Source of the DNA: Mycobacterium sp. 1274756.6
Lineage (GTDB): Bacteria; Actinomycetota; Actinomycetes; Mycobacteriales; Mycobacteriaceae
Reading direction: 5' to 3'
Assembly (NCBI RefSeq): GCF_001668625.1
Contig: NZ_LZLJ01000093.1
Location: 248,001 to 312,000 of the forward strand
Length of the DNA: 64,000 nucleotides
In this document: positions 43,979 to 52,165 of the stretch, piece after piece
Position numbering within the stretch: position 1 is the first letter of the stretch
Layout: each line of letters opens with the position of its first letter
The notes under the pieces: model-generated
The model's database searches: none
Told to the model about the DNA's origin: nothing
The model's input: the letters and a program-made list of their open reading frames with translations, nothing else
Position numbers and translations under genes: made by a program

Positions 43979-44633
43979 GCCGTCCAGTCTGCCCCGCCCG
44001 GTAGACCAGCGCGCCCGATCCGATCACGGTCAGCGCCAGCAGCACCCCGCCGATCACGTCGGTGAACCAGTGCACCCCCAGGTACAGCCGGGCCGCGCCG
44101 ATCAGCCCGGTGATGCCCGCGACCGCCACCGCCAGCGCGGCCCGCACCCGCGTGCTGCGGCCCGCCCCGATCACCACCGCCAGGATGCCCAACAGCGCCA
44201 GGCTGTAGGTGACGTGCCCGGACGGGAAGGCCGGCCCGGTCTTGGCCACCACGTGCACCGCCGGGGGTGGCCGGTCGACGCCGGCGAGGTGTTTGACCGC
44301 GACGCCGATGAACCCGGCCGCCGCACAGGTGCCCGCGACCACCGCGGCGGGCAGCAGGCTGCGCCGCCGCCACCACAGCAGCGCCGCCGCCAGCAGCGCG
44401 GCCACCGCGACCGCCTGCCGTCCGCTGGCGTGGGTGGCCGCCACCAGCAGCGGGGTCAGCCAGTCGCGCCGCTGGGCGACGAACCAGTCCAGCACCGCCC
44501 GGTCCACGCCCGCATCGGCCGGGATGCGGGCCACCGCCAGGGTCACGGCGGCGAAGCCGGCCGCCAGGGCCGCGATCAGCGCGACGGCGGCCGTCGTCGG
44601 CCCGCGCTCAGCTGGTGACACGGCGGATGTCAC
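43956..44633 (-). CDS. PAP2-family membrane phosphatase
   Basis: A 225-residue membrane phosphatase with about six helices. The three PAP2 motifs are present: KHLAGVDRPPPA (about 112-123), PSGHVTYS (about 137-144) and RLYLGVHWFTDVIGG (about 184-198). It likely dephosphorylates a lipid phosphate such as undecaprenyl diphosphate or phosphatidic acid. The GTG start at 44633 overlaps the preceding gene by 26 bases; a GTG at 44621 is an alternative. Confidence 0.85.
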   Translation of the reverse strand: MTSAVSPAERGPTTAAVALIAALAAGFAAVTLAVARIPADAGVDRAVLDWFVAQRRDWLTPLLVAATHASGRQAVAVAALLAAALLWWRRRSLLPAAVVAGTCAAAGFIGVAVKHLAGVDRPPPAVHVVAKTGPAFPSGHVTYSLALLGILAVVIGAGRSTRVRAALAVAVAGITGLIGAARLYLGVHWFTDVIGGVLLALTVIGSGALVYRAGQTGRHARTARG

Positions 44634-45018
44634 GCACCACCAGCGACAGCAGCCAGCTGACCAGCGACAGCACGATCGCCGCCCAGATCGCGGTCCACCA
44701 GAAGTGCTCGATGCGCAGCCCCCAGTGGGTGGTGTGCTCGGTGATCCAGGCGGTCAGCCACAGCATGAACGCGTTGATCACGACGTGGAACAGGCCCAGC
44801 GTCAGCACGTACAGCGGGATCGACAGGATCTGCACGATCGGTTTGACGAACGCGTTGACCAGGCCGAAGATCACCGCGACGACGAAGATGATGCCCGCCT
44901 TCTGGGCGGTGGTCTGGCCGCCGACGAAGTCGATGCCGCCGACCAGCAGGGTCACCACCCACAGCGCCAGCCCGGTGAGTGCGGCACGCAGCAGGAACGG
45001 TCCCATGGCCGCGATCAT
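44608..45018 (-). CDS. small phage-holin-IV-like membrane protein
   Basis: A 136-residue membrane protein with four helices (about 8-27, 41-60, 66-86 and 104-126), of the type annotated as phage holin family or DUF membrane protein in actinobacteria. There is no sign of a phage around it. I choose the ATG at 45018 because it overlaps the cobF stop in ATGA; a second ATG at 45006 would shorten it by four residues. Role unknown. Confidence 0.7.
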   Translation of the reverse strand: MIAAMGPFLLRAALTGLALWVVTLLVGGIDFVGGQTTAQKAGIIFVVAVIFGLVNAFVKPIVQILSIPLYVLTLGLFHVVINAFMLWLTAWITEHTTHWGLRIEHFWWTAIWAAIVLSLVSWLLSLVVRDIRRVTS

Positions 45019-45785
45019 GCCACGCCGGGGCCGCCCGCGTCGGGCGCCGCGGCGGCGCGCAGCAGATAGGTGTCCATGATCCAGCCGTGCCGTGCCCGCG
45101 CCTCGGCGCGCACGATGCGGATCTGCTCGCCCACCTCCCCGACGGTGCCGGCGACCAGTAGCTGGTCCGCGCTGCCCAGGTAGGCGCCCCACCAGATGCG
45201 GGTCTGCGGCGGGCAGTGGGTGAACGAGCAGTCGCCGTCGAGCATGACCACCGCGGTGCCGGTCAGCCCGTGGGCTCGCAGTTGGCGGCCGGTGGTGATG
45301 AGCACCGGCTCGCCGACGTCGTTGAGCGGGATGCGGTGCGCGGCGGTGAGCGCCTGTATCGCGGTGATCCCCGGGATCACCTCGTAGCGCAGGTCGACCC
45401 GGGTGGCCACGGCGTCGAGGATGCGCAGGGTGCTGTCGTAGAGCGCCGGGTCGCCCCAGGCCAGGAAGGCGCCGACGCCGTCGGGGCCGAGTTCGGCGGT
45501 GATCGCCTCGGCCCAGATCGCGGCCCGGGCGGCATGCCAGTCGGCGACCGCCCGGCGGTAGTCGCCGCGGTCGGCTCTCGGCGGGTCGGGCAGCTCGACG
45601 ACCCGGTAGCCGGGGGTGTCGATGTAGCGGGCGCAGACGCGCCGGCGCAAATCGGCCAGCTCTCGTTTGGTCTCCCCCTTGTCGACGACGAAGAAGACCT
45701 CGGTCTCGTTGAGGGCCGCCACCGCCTGCACCGTCAGGTGGGCGGGGTCGCCCACCCCGATGCCGATGACCCGCAGCACACGCAT
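45015..45785 (-). CDS. cobF: precorrin-6A synthase (deacetylating)
   Basis: A 256-residue SAM-dependent methyltransferase of the aerobic cobalamin pathway; CobF methylates C1 of precorrin-5 and releases acetate. It has the tetrapyrrole methylase N-terminus VIGIGVGDPAHLTVQAVAAL, the AWGDPALYDSTLRIL loop, VIPGITAIQAL and the C-terminal HGWIMDTYLLR. As I recall, cobF is deleted from M. tuberculosis at this locus but kept in M. canettii and other mycobacteria. It leads an overlapping run to the holin-like, PAP2 and glycosylase genes. Confidence 0.9.
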   Translation of the reverse strand: MRVLRVIGIGVGDPAHLTVQAVAALNETEVFFVVDKGETKRELADLRRRVCARYIDTPGYRVVELPDPPRADRGDYRRAVADWHAARAAIWAEAITAELGPDGVGAFLAWGDPALYDSTLRILDAVATRVDLRYEVIPGITAIQALTAAHRIPLNDVGEPVLITTGRQLRAHGLTGTAVVMLDGDCSFTHCPPQTRIWWGAYLGSADQLLVAGTVGEVGEQIRIVRAEARARHGWIMDTYLLRAAAAPDAGGPGVA

Positions 45786-45813
45786 CCCCGCAGGGTAACG
45801 AGCCGTACGACAA

Positions 45814-45826
45814 GGTATCCGGTACC
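45814..45826. promoter_or_regulatory. GGTA repeats in the cobF / di-iron oxygenase gap
   Basis: GGTA-TCCGG-TACC is a short inverted repeat that contains the 8-base palindrome CGGTACCG, followed by another GGTA at 45830-45833. It lies in the 114-base divergent gap. A possible operator, weakly supported. Confidence 0.25.
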
Positions 45827-45899
45827 GTAGGTATTGACATCTTCGGTGTCGTGTTCCTTAATGACCTGACCAGTCGTGACAAGGAAAGGGACGTCAGCG

Positions 45900-46802
45900 A
45901 TGACCACCGTCGTCAAGTCGGCCACCACCCCGCGCGAGCAGGTCGCCGAGCGCCTGCTGAAGGGTTCGGTGAAGAAGTCCTACGCCCCGATCGTCGACAT
46001 CGACTGGGACGCGCCGCTGGAGGAGGGCAAGTTCTTCCTGCCGCCGCGGATGTGCACCCTCTACGGCACCGACCTGTGGGAGTCGATGAGCCGCGAGCAG
46101 CAGATCGAACTGTCCCGCCAGGAACTGGTCAACCTGCTCTCGGCGGGCATCTGGTTCGAGAACATCCTCAACCAGGCGCTGCTGCGCGACATGATGCACC
46201 AGAATCCCACCGCCAGCTCCACCCACTACAAGCTGACCGAGCTCGGCGACGAGACCCGCCACATGCTGATGTTCGGCAAGGCCATCGACCGGATCGGTGG
46301 GGTGCCGGTGCGGCCCAAGCTCTACCAGCGCATCGTCATCAACACCTTGCCGCTGGTCTTCCGCGGCAGTGTGCTGTGGGGCGCCGCGCTGGTCGGTGAG
46401 GAGATCTTCGACGCGCTGCAGCGCCAGATCCTCGACGACCCGGACCTGCAGCCGATCGTCAAGCGGCTGATGCGCATCCATGTCACCGAGGAGGCCCGCC
46501 ACATCCAGTTCGCCCGCGACGGGTTGCGCAAGGAGGTGCCGGCCATGAGCTGGTACCGCCGGATGTACCTGGCCAACCTGCAGGGCGTGGGCGGACCGTT
46601 CTACCGCTACCTGTTCACCATGCCGGTGGTGTACCGGCGGGTCGGGCTCGACGGGCGCGCCGCCCGCCGCGTCGCCCGGCGCAACCCGCACTTCCTGGCG
46701 GCGTGCCGCTCGGCGTACGCGCCGCTGGCCACCTTCTTCGAAGAGGTGGGCCTGATGGGCCGGCTGGGCCGGCGGATGTGGCGGCGGGCCGGGTTCCTGT
46801 GA
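45900..46802 (+). CDS. AurF-like di-iron oxygenase
   Basis: A 300-residue helical protein of the di-iron oxygenase family related to p-aminobenzoate N-oxygenase AurF. Iron ligands are suggested by ELGDETRHMLMF (ExxH, about 114-125), GEEIFDALQ (about 163) and TEEARHIQFARD (ExxH, about 199-210). Such enzymes oxygenate amines, alkanes or fatty-acid derivatives; the substrate here is unknown. I start at ATG 45900, which has AAGGAAAGGG upstream, rather than the GTG at 45876. It is coupled to the next gene by GTGA. Confidence 0.8.
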   Translation: MTTVVKSATTPREQVAERLLKGSVKKSYAPIVDIDWDAPLEEGKFFLPPRMCTLYGTDLWESMSREQQIELSRQELVNLLSAGIWFENILNQALLRDMMHQNPTASSTHYKLTELGDETRHMLMFGKAIDRIGGVPVRPKLYQRIVINTLPLVFRGSVLWGAALVGEEIFDALQRQILDDPDLQPIVKRLMRIHVTEEARHIQFARDGLRKEVPAMSWYRRMYLANLQGVGGPFYRYLFTMPVVYRRVGLDGRAARRVARRNPHFLAACRSAYAPLATFFEEVGLMGRLGRRMWRRAGFL

Positions 46803-47518
46803 CCGCCGAAACCGCCGCCGACCGGGTCGACGTGCTGGTGATCGGCGATCCGGCGCGCACACACGGCCGGCTGCCGCACACCGCGGTGATCGCCGCGGCC
46901 GCCCGGACCCGCTTCGACAACGACACCGACACCTGGACGGTGACCGGCGCCGACGGCACCACCCGCACCGCCCGGATCGTCGTGGACACCACGGTGCGCG
47001 ACGACCGGATCGTCGCCGCGCACGGGACCCCCAACTACTTCCGTATCCCCGGCCCGAACACCGCCCGGCAGGCCCGCTACATCGCCGCGGTGCTGGCCGG
47101 GATGCTGCGCGGCGGCGCCACCCGCATCGAGGCGCGTTCGCGGCTGCGGGTGCACCCGCTGCTGCCCACCCGCGGACTCTCCCGGTTCTACCTGGCCGGA
47201 TCGGTCGGGGTCGACGAGGACACCTACGACGGGCCGGCGACGCTGACCCACGACGGCCGCGAGTACCCGACGCGGGTGCGGCTCACCGGGCATTTCGATC
47301 CGATCGACGGCCGCTACCACTGGCAGGGCATGCTTTACGCCGAGCTGCCCGGCGAGCGGGTGACCGGTTCGCAGGTCAGCATCCGCATCGGTGCACACAC
47401 CGCGGAGGCCCGCATCTCCGACCAGACCCCGTGGGGGACGTTGTCGGTGCGCGGCGCGGCCGGCTATCCGCCGTTTCCGCTCGAGACCGTCGAACTCGCG
47501 CTGCCGCCTCGGCTCTGA
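46799..47518 (+). CDS. DUF4873 protein with reduced monooxygenase-like N-terminus
   Basis: A 239-residue protein starting at GTG in the GTGA overlap with the di-iron oxygenase gene. Residues 1-120 look like a shrunken flavin monooxygenase: a Rossmann-like strand DVLVIGDPA without the GxGxxG loop, then TPNYFRIPGPNTARQARYI, similar to the C-terminal end of Baeyer-Villiger-type enzymes. Residues about 140-239 are a DUF4873 domain (YDGPATLTHDG, GHFDPIDGRYHWQGMLYAEL). FAD binding seems lost, so it may serve as a partner or sensor for the oxygenase. Confidence 0.65.
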   Translation: MTAETAADRVDVLVIGDPARTHGRLPHTAVIAAAARTRFDNDTDTWTVTGADGTTRTARIVVDTTVRDDRIVAAHGTPNYFRIPGPNTARQARYIAAVLAGMLRGGATRIEARSRLRVHPLLPTRGLSRFYLAGSVGVDEDTYDGPATLTHDGREYPTRVRLTGHFDPIDGRYHWQGMLYAELPGERVTGSQVSIRIGAHTAEARISDQTPWGTLSVRGAAGYPPFPLETVELALPPRL

Positions 47519-47754
47519 TCGCCTCAGCGGTGACCGCGATCACCGTCGTCGCCGTCGTCGGCCCGCGTCACTGGCGAAACTCTCCCGCGGTGATGAGCTG
47601 TCCCGCCGCACCGCGGTGTTGTGTCCGACCTCACCGTGTCGCCGGGATCGCGGCGCGCGCGGGTGCCGTTGAATGGAAGGAGTTCTGCGCCAATACCGGT
47701 TCGGGCCGGCAGTGTCGCCGAACCCGCTGAACTCAACCGATGAGGGAGGTGCTG
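47519..47754. other. gap after the DUF4873 gene
   Basis: No gene supported on either strand. Open frames exist but lack ribosome sites and resemble no family. The neighbouring stretch to 47924 holds one possible 48-codon gene, listed separately. Confidence 0.4.
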
Positions 47755-47901
47755 ATGGACACCAAGGATCGTCCGCGACCAGAGGTGGTCGGTGGGCCCT
47801 GCGGTCACCAGCACGCTGTCCACCCCCACCGTCCGGCGACGACCGCCGGCCGGGCCACCGAAGAGCACCGGCGCTGGGTCCGCGCCGCCACCCGCTGCTA
47901 G
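47755..47901 (+). CDS. possible 48-residue Cys/His-rich protein
   Basis: An ATG frame preceded by a strong AGGGAGGTG site. The peptide begins MDTKDRPRPEVVGG and holds a CGHQHAVHPH cluster, a basic middle and a C-terminal cysteine. It could bind a metal, but it matches nothing I recognise and codon bias is only fair, so it may not be real. It ends 24 bases before the convergent FAH-MBL gene. Confidence 0.35.
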   Translation: MDTKDRPRPEVVGGPCGHQHAVHPHRPATTAGRATEEHRRWVRAATRC

Positions 47902-47924
47902 AGCGCCCCGGCTTTCACCCGGCG

Positions 47925-49865
47925 CTACCCTGAGCGCTTCGCGAGCCAGCGAGCTTGCAGGCTCAGCAGTTCTGTGGGCGCCAGCACCGGGGTGTCGGCG
48001 TCGAGTTCGCGGTAGCGCCGGTAGATGTTGGCCACCACCCGTTCGGCGTCCAGCCACCCGGCGTATTCGCCGAGCTCGATCTCCGCGGCGGCGCGGTCGA
48101 ACGGGAGGCCGCGCCGGTAGGCGTCGTCGGCCGCTTCGCTGATGTAGACCAGGTAGTCGCGCACCGCCCGGATGCCGTCCGGGTCGGTGACCGGGCCGTG
48201 GCCGGGCACCACCGTCGGGGCGTCCAGCGCGATCATGGTGTCGCAGGCGCTGATCCAGTTGCCGATCGGACCGGCCCACACGATCGGCGTGCATCCGATG
48301 AACAGCAGGTCGCCGGCGAACAGCACCCCGGCGTCGGGCACGTGCGCCACCGAGTCGGCGCCGGTGTGTGCTGGCCCCAGGTTCAGCAACACCACCTCTC
48401 GTCCGCCGACCTCGACGATCAGTTCGTCGTCGAAGACGGTGTCGGCGTTGCGTACGGTGATCCCGCCGAAGTCGAAGGCGCCGAACCGCTCCCGCGCATA
48501 CCGCGTCCCTTCCGCACCCAGGTCACCGATCTGGGTCGCCACCAGCGTCGCCGGTGGACGCCCTTCGGCGATCTCCGCGGCGGTGGCGCGGGCGGCGATG
48601 ATGCGGGCCTCGTCGGGCAGCAACTGGTTGCCGTTCATGTGGTCACCGTTGGAGTGGGTGATCAGCATGTCGGTGATCGGTGCGACGTCGGTGACTTCGC
48701 GCATAGCGGTGAACATTTCGGCGGTCAGCGGCAGGTCGAACAGGGTGTCCACCAGCATCGACGCGCCGTCGCCGGCGATCAGACCGGCGTTGCTCCAGCC
48801 GTAGCCGCCGTCCGGCAGCGTCCAGGCCCATACCCGCCGGCCCACCGGGTGCAGCCCGCGGGTGTAGGGCACCCGCGAGACCGCCGGATTCACCCGCGGC
48901 GGTTCGGGTTTCGCGTCCGGGTTGGGGCGGGCGGCCAGCGGGTGCGGCCGGGCGGTGGCGCGTACCCGCTGCCGGGTCTCACCGAGTCCCTCGACGCGCA
49001 GGGTGACGGTGTCCCCGTCGCGCAGCCAGCCCGGGAAGTCCTGCGGAACCGCGGGATCCAGGTGCTCCAGCAGGGTGCAGGTCGGTACGGTGCCCGAGCC
49101 GATGACGTCGCCGGGCACCAGCGTGACCCCGCGGGAGATGTAGGAGATGACCTCCCCGAAACTCCAGTCCATCTGCGCGGTCGTCCCCGAGCCGATCACG
49201 CTGTCGTTGACCAGCGCGGTGACCTGCAGGTCGAGGCGACCGTCGCGCCGGTACGGCTCAAGTTCGTCGGCGGTGACCAGATACGGGCCCAGCGTGACGC
49301 CGCCGTCTTTGCCCTTGGCCTGCCCGATGCCCAGCTGGCCGTCCAGTTGCTGGAGGTCGCGGGCGGACCAGTCGTTGTAGATGGTGTAGCCGATGATCGC
49401 GGCCTCGGCCTGCGCCACGGTGAGGTCGGCGCCCGCGGTGCCGATCACCGCGGCGATCTCCAATTCGAAGTCCTGCCAGACACTTCCCGGCGCCATCGGG
49501 GCGTCCTCGTACGGGCCCAGCACGGTGGTCGGGCAGGCGAAGTAGAACGCCGGGATGCGATACCAGGTGTCGTGCAGAACCCGGCCCCGGCCCAGCGCGG
49601 CCTGGCAGTTGCGCATGTGCTCCAGAAAGCACAGCGTGTCGCGGATCGACGGCGGCCGCGGAATCGGCGCCAGCAGCGTCGCGGCGGCCAGCGACACCGT
49701 CTGCGCCGGGGCGGCCAGCAGCTGCCGACCGGCCTCGGCCAGGCCGGTCGCACCGCGGCGCACCAGGTCCAGCAGCGTCGTCCCGGGCGGGGCCGCGTGG
49801 ATGGCGTCGCCGTTGAGGACGCCGGTGCGCTCGTCGGCGCCGTCCCGGTAGGTCACCCACCGCAT
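47925..49865 (-). CDS. fusion of FAH-type hydrolase and metallo-beta-lactamase-fold hydrolase
   Basis: A 646-residue two-domain protein in one uninterrupted frame. Residues 1-305 are a fumarylacetoacetate hydrolase-family domain: metal ligands in DFELEIAAVIG (E134, E136) and NDWSARD (D165), and a lysine in KGKDGGV. After a Pro-rich linker (306-330), residues 335-600 form a metallo-beta-lactamase fold with THSNGDHMNGN (H404, D408, H409; the second His of HxHxDH is Asn), H500, D519 and H556. The FAH half should cleave C-C bonds or decarboxylate keto acids; the MBL half resembles SoxH/glyoxalase-like hydrolases. The two may act in sequence on one substrate. Function not established. Confidence 0.8.
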   Translation of the reverse strand: MRWVTYRDGADERTGVLNGDAIHAAPPGTTLLDLVRRGATGLAEAGRQLLAAPAQTVSLAAATLLAPIPRPPSIRDTLCFLEHMRNCQAALGRGRVLHDTWYRIPAFYFACPTTVLGPYEDAPMAPGSVWQDFELEIAAVIGTAGADLTVAQAEAAIIGYTIYNDWSARDLQQLDGQLGIGQAKGKDGGVTLGPYLVTADELEPYRRDGRLDLQVTALVNDSVIGSGTTAQMDWSFGEVISYISRGVTLVPGDVIGSGTVPTCTLLEHLDPAVPQDFPGWLRDGDTVTLRVEGLGETRQRVRATARPHPLAARPNPDAKPEPPRVNPAVSRVPYTRGLHPVGRRVWAWTLPDGGYGWSNAGLIAGDGASMLVDTLFDLPLTAEMFTAMREVTDVAPITDMLITHSNGDHMNGNQLLPDEARIIAARATAAEIAEGRPPATLVATQIGDLGAEGTRYARERFGAFDFGGITVRNADTVFDDELIVEVGGREVVLLNLGPAHTGADSVAHVPDAGVLFAGDLLFIGCTPIVWAGPIGNWISACDTMIALDAPTVVPGHGPVTDPDGIRAVRDYLVYISEAADDAYRRGLPFDRAAAEIELGEYAGWLDAERVVANIYRRYRELDADTPVLAPTELLSLQARWLAKRSG

Positions 49866-49881
49866 GCCGTCGTCCTCCTCG

Positions 49882-52113
49882 TCACTCCCGGACCACCTGG
49901 TCCGGGGTTTTGTCGCGGCGCAGGCCGCGCCAGCTGACGTGGCGCAGCCGCCCTTCCCCGGTCCGGTCCTGGTAGCGCACCTCGCCCACCAGCACCGGTT
50001 GCACGAAGGTCACGCCGCGGGCGTCCTGGGTGGACAGCCGGGCGGTGAACGGTGATTCGTCGGTGGCCAGCGGGGCCAGCCGGGCGTGCAGCGCGCTGAG
50101 TTCCTTGTCGGTGAAGCCGGTGCCGACCCGCCCGACGTAGTCCAGGCCGTCGGCGCCCGGGATCCCCATAAGCAGGGAGCCGATGCCGCTGCTGCGTTCA
50201 CCGCTGCGCCAGCCGCCGATGACCACCTCCTGGGTGGCCCAGATCTTGTCCTTGATCCAGGACGTCGACCGGCGCCCCGGGTGGTATCCGGTGTCCCACC
50301 GCTTGGCGACCACACCCTCCCAGCCGTTCCGGCGGGCCTGCTCAAGCGCCTCGGCGCCGTCGCCGGGCAGCAGCTCGGGCACCACCAGATCCGTTCCGCT
50401 GGTGAGGGTTTCCAGCAGTGCCCGCCGGTCGCGGTAGCGGGCCCGCAACAGCGAGCGGCCGTCGAGGTGGAGCAGGTCGAAGGCCCAGAAGGTCAGGTCG
50501 GCGCCGTCGGCGCGGCGTTGCAGGCGGCTGAAATCCGGTGTGCCGGTCGCGTCGAGCGCCACCACCTCGCCGTCGAGCACCGCCCGGTGTTCGTCGAGCT
50601 GGGCGGCGACGCCGGCCAGCTGGGGGAATTCGGTGGTGACGTCGCGGCCGTTGCGGGAGCGCAGCCGCACCCGGCCGTGATCGGCGTCGACCAGCATCCG
50701 GTAGCCGTCCCATTTGCCTTCGAAGGCCCACTGCGCGGCGCGCAGCGCGCCGACCGGCCCGCTGGTGGCCAGCATCGGGACGAGCGTGTCGAAGTCGAGG
50801 ATGTTCTGGTCTTTCATCCGGTGGGCCAGCCACTGGTCGCCGTCGGTGCGGATCAGCGCGTAGCGCCCCGAGATGCGGGTGCCGTGCAGGACGACGATCA
50901 CCTCGTCGTCGCGGAACTTCTCGGTGTCGTAGCGCCCGGAGTCCCAGATCGTGACGGTGCCGGCCCCGTATTCGCCGGCCGGGATGCGGCCTTCGAAGGT
51001 GGCGTACTCCAGCGGGTGGTCCTCGGTGTGCACCGCCAGGTGGTTGACGTCGGGCGTGGCGGGCAGGTTCTTCGGGACGGCCCAACTGACCAGCACCCCG
51101 TCGCGTTCCAGCCGGAAGTCGTAGTGCAGCCGGCGGGCGTGGTGTTCCTGGATGACGAAGGTGTCGTCGCGGCCGGTGACCGGTGTGGCGGCGGGGACGG
51201 GTTCGGGGGTCTTGGCGGCGTCGCGCTTGCTGCGGTAGTGGTGCAGCCGGTCGGGGCCGGTGCGGTCGAGCCCGGCGAGCAGGTCGCCGTCGGCCGCGAC
51301 GCGGGCGAGCACCTCGTCGTAGCGCAGCTGGGCCAGGTCGGGGTCGTCGAGTTCGGCCCAGCTGCGCGGCGCGGCCACCGTCGGCTCGGGCCGGCCGCGC
51401 AGCGAGTAGGGCGCGATGGTGGTCTTGGCGGCGTTGTTCTGGCTCCAGTCGACGAACACCTTGCCCGCCCGGGCGCTGCGGGCCATCGTCGCGGTGACCC
51501 GGCCGGGCATGTCCCGCTCGAGTTGCCGGGCGATGCGCTGGGCCAGGGCGGACGCGCCGCGCGAGCTCACCGGCCGGTCCAGCGGGCTGTACAGATGCAG
51601 GCCCTTGCTGCCGCTGGTGACCGGGAACACCGTCAGGTCGATGGCGGCCAGCAGCTCGCGGATGGCGCGGGCCACCTCGGCCAGCTCCGCCATGCCCACC
51701 CCCTCGCCGGGGTCGAGGTCGAAGACCAGCCGGGTCGCCGGCCCGGGTTCGCCGTCGACGAAACGCCACTGCGGCACGTGCACCTCGAGCGCGGCCTGCT
51801 GGGCGATCCAGGCGATGGCGTCGACGCTGTCGAGGATCGGATAGCGGGTGGTGCCCGACCGGTGTGCCACCTCACCGCGGGACAGCCAGTCCGGTGCCGA
51901 CGCCGCCAGTTGTTTCTCGAAGAAGGAGTCCGCCGCCACCCCGTCGGGCCAGCGTTTGCGGGTGGCGGGCCGGCCGGCGACGTGCGGCAGCATCACCTCG
52001 GCGATCGCGGTGTAGTAGTCGAACACGTCGGCCTTGGTGACGGCGGCGCCGCCGCCGGTCGGCGGGTACAACACCTTCTCGGCGTTGGTCAGGCGCACCC
52101 GCGACGAAGCCAT
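49882..52113 (-). CDS. ligD: NHEJ multifunctional DNA ligase LigD
   Basis: A 743-residue LigD with all three domains: polymerase/primase (about 1-290, metal ligands D132 and D134 in FDLDPG), 3-prime phosphoesterase (about 315-440, HHARRLHYDFRLERDG) and ATP-dependent ligase (about 460-743, adenylated K467 in FEGKWDGYR). The order POL-PE-LIG is that of mycobacteria (Rv0938). It repairs double-strand breaks with Ku. The ATG at 52113 has TACGTT six bases upstream on the minus strand, a leaderless arrangement. Confidence 0.95.
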   Translation of the reverse strand: MASSRVRLTNAEKVLYPPTGGGAAVTKADVFDYYTAIAEVMLPHVAGRPATRKRWPDGVAADSFFEKQLAASAPDWLSRGEVAHRSGTTRYPILDSVDAIAWIAQQAALEVHVPQWRFVDGEPGPATRLVFDLDPGEGVGMAELAEVARAIRELLAAIDLTVFPVTSGSKGLHLYSPLDRPVSSRGASALAQRIARQLERDMPGRVTATMARSARAGKVFVDWSQNNAAKTTIAPYSLRGRPEPTVAAPRSWAELDDPDLAQLRYDEVLARVAADGDLLAGLDRTGPDRLHHYRSKRDAAKTPEPVPAATPVTGRDDTFVIQEHHARRLHYDFRLERDGVLVSWAVPKNLPATPDVNHLAVHTEDHPLEYATFEGRIPAGEYGAGTVTIWDSGRYDTEKFRDDEVIVVLHGTRISGRYALIRTDGDQWLAHRMKDQNILDFDTLVPMLATSGPVGALRAAQWAFEGKWDGYRMLVDADHGRVRLRSRNGRDVTTEFPQLAGVAAQLDEHRAVLDGEVVALDATGTPDFSRLQRRADGADLTFWAFDLLHLDGRSLLRARYRDRRALLETLTSGTDLVVPELLPGDGAEALEQARRNGWEGVVAKRWDTGYHPGRRSTSWIKDKIWATQEVVIGGWRSGERSSGIGSLLMGIPGADGLDYVGRVGTGFTDKELSALHARLAPLATDESPFTARLSTQDARGVTFVQPVLVGEVRYQDRTGEGRLRHVSWRGLRRDKTPDQVVRE

Positions 52114-52119
52114 GCTGCC

Positions 52120-52125
52120 AACGTA
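52120..52125 (-). promoter_or_regulatory. leaderless -10 element of ligD
   Basis: On the minus strand TACGTT is followed by six bases and then the ligD ATG at 52113. It faces the TACTGT element of the divergent pfkB gene (52153-52158). Confidence 0.5.
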
Positions 52126-52152
52126 CGTCGTGGCCGGTCCAGGATCGCTCGG

Positions 52153-52158
52153 TACTGT
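52153..52158 (+). promoter_or_regulatory. leaderless -10 element of the PfkB kinase gene
   Basis: TACTGT seven bases before the ATG at 52166, no ribosome-binding site. Only 27 bases separate it from the divergent ligD element, so the two promoters may interfere or be co-controlled. Confidence 0.5.
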
Positions 52159-52165
52159 CGAGACC

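Noticed and set aside
47524-48294. 256-codon minus-strand frame across the end of the FAH-MBL gene
   Set aside because: Offset-frame shadow continuing into the non-coding gap; no start signal or motif.
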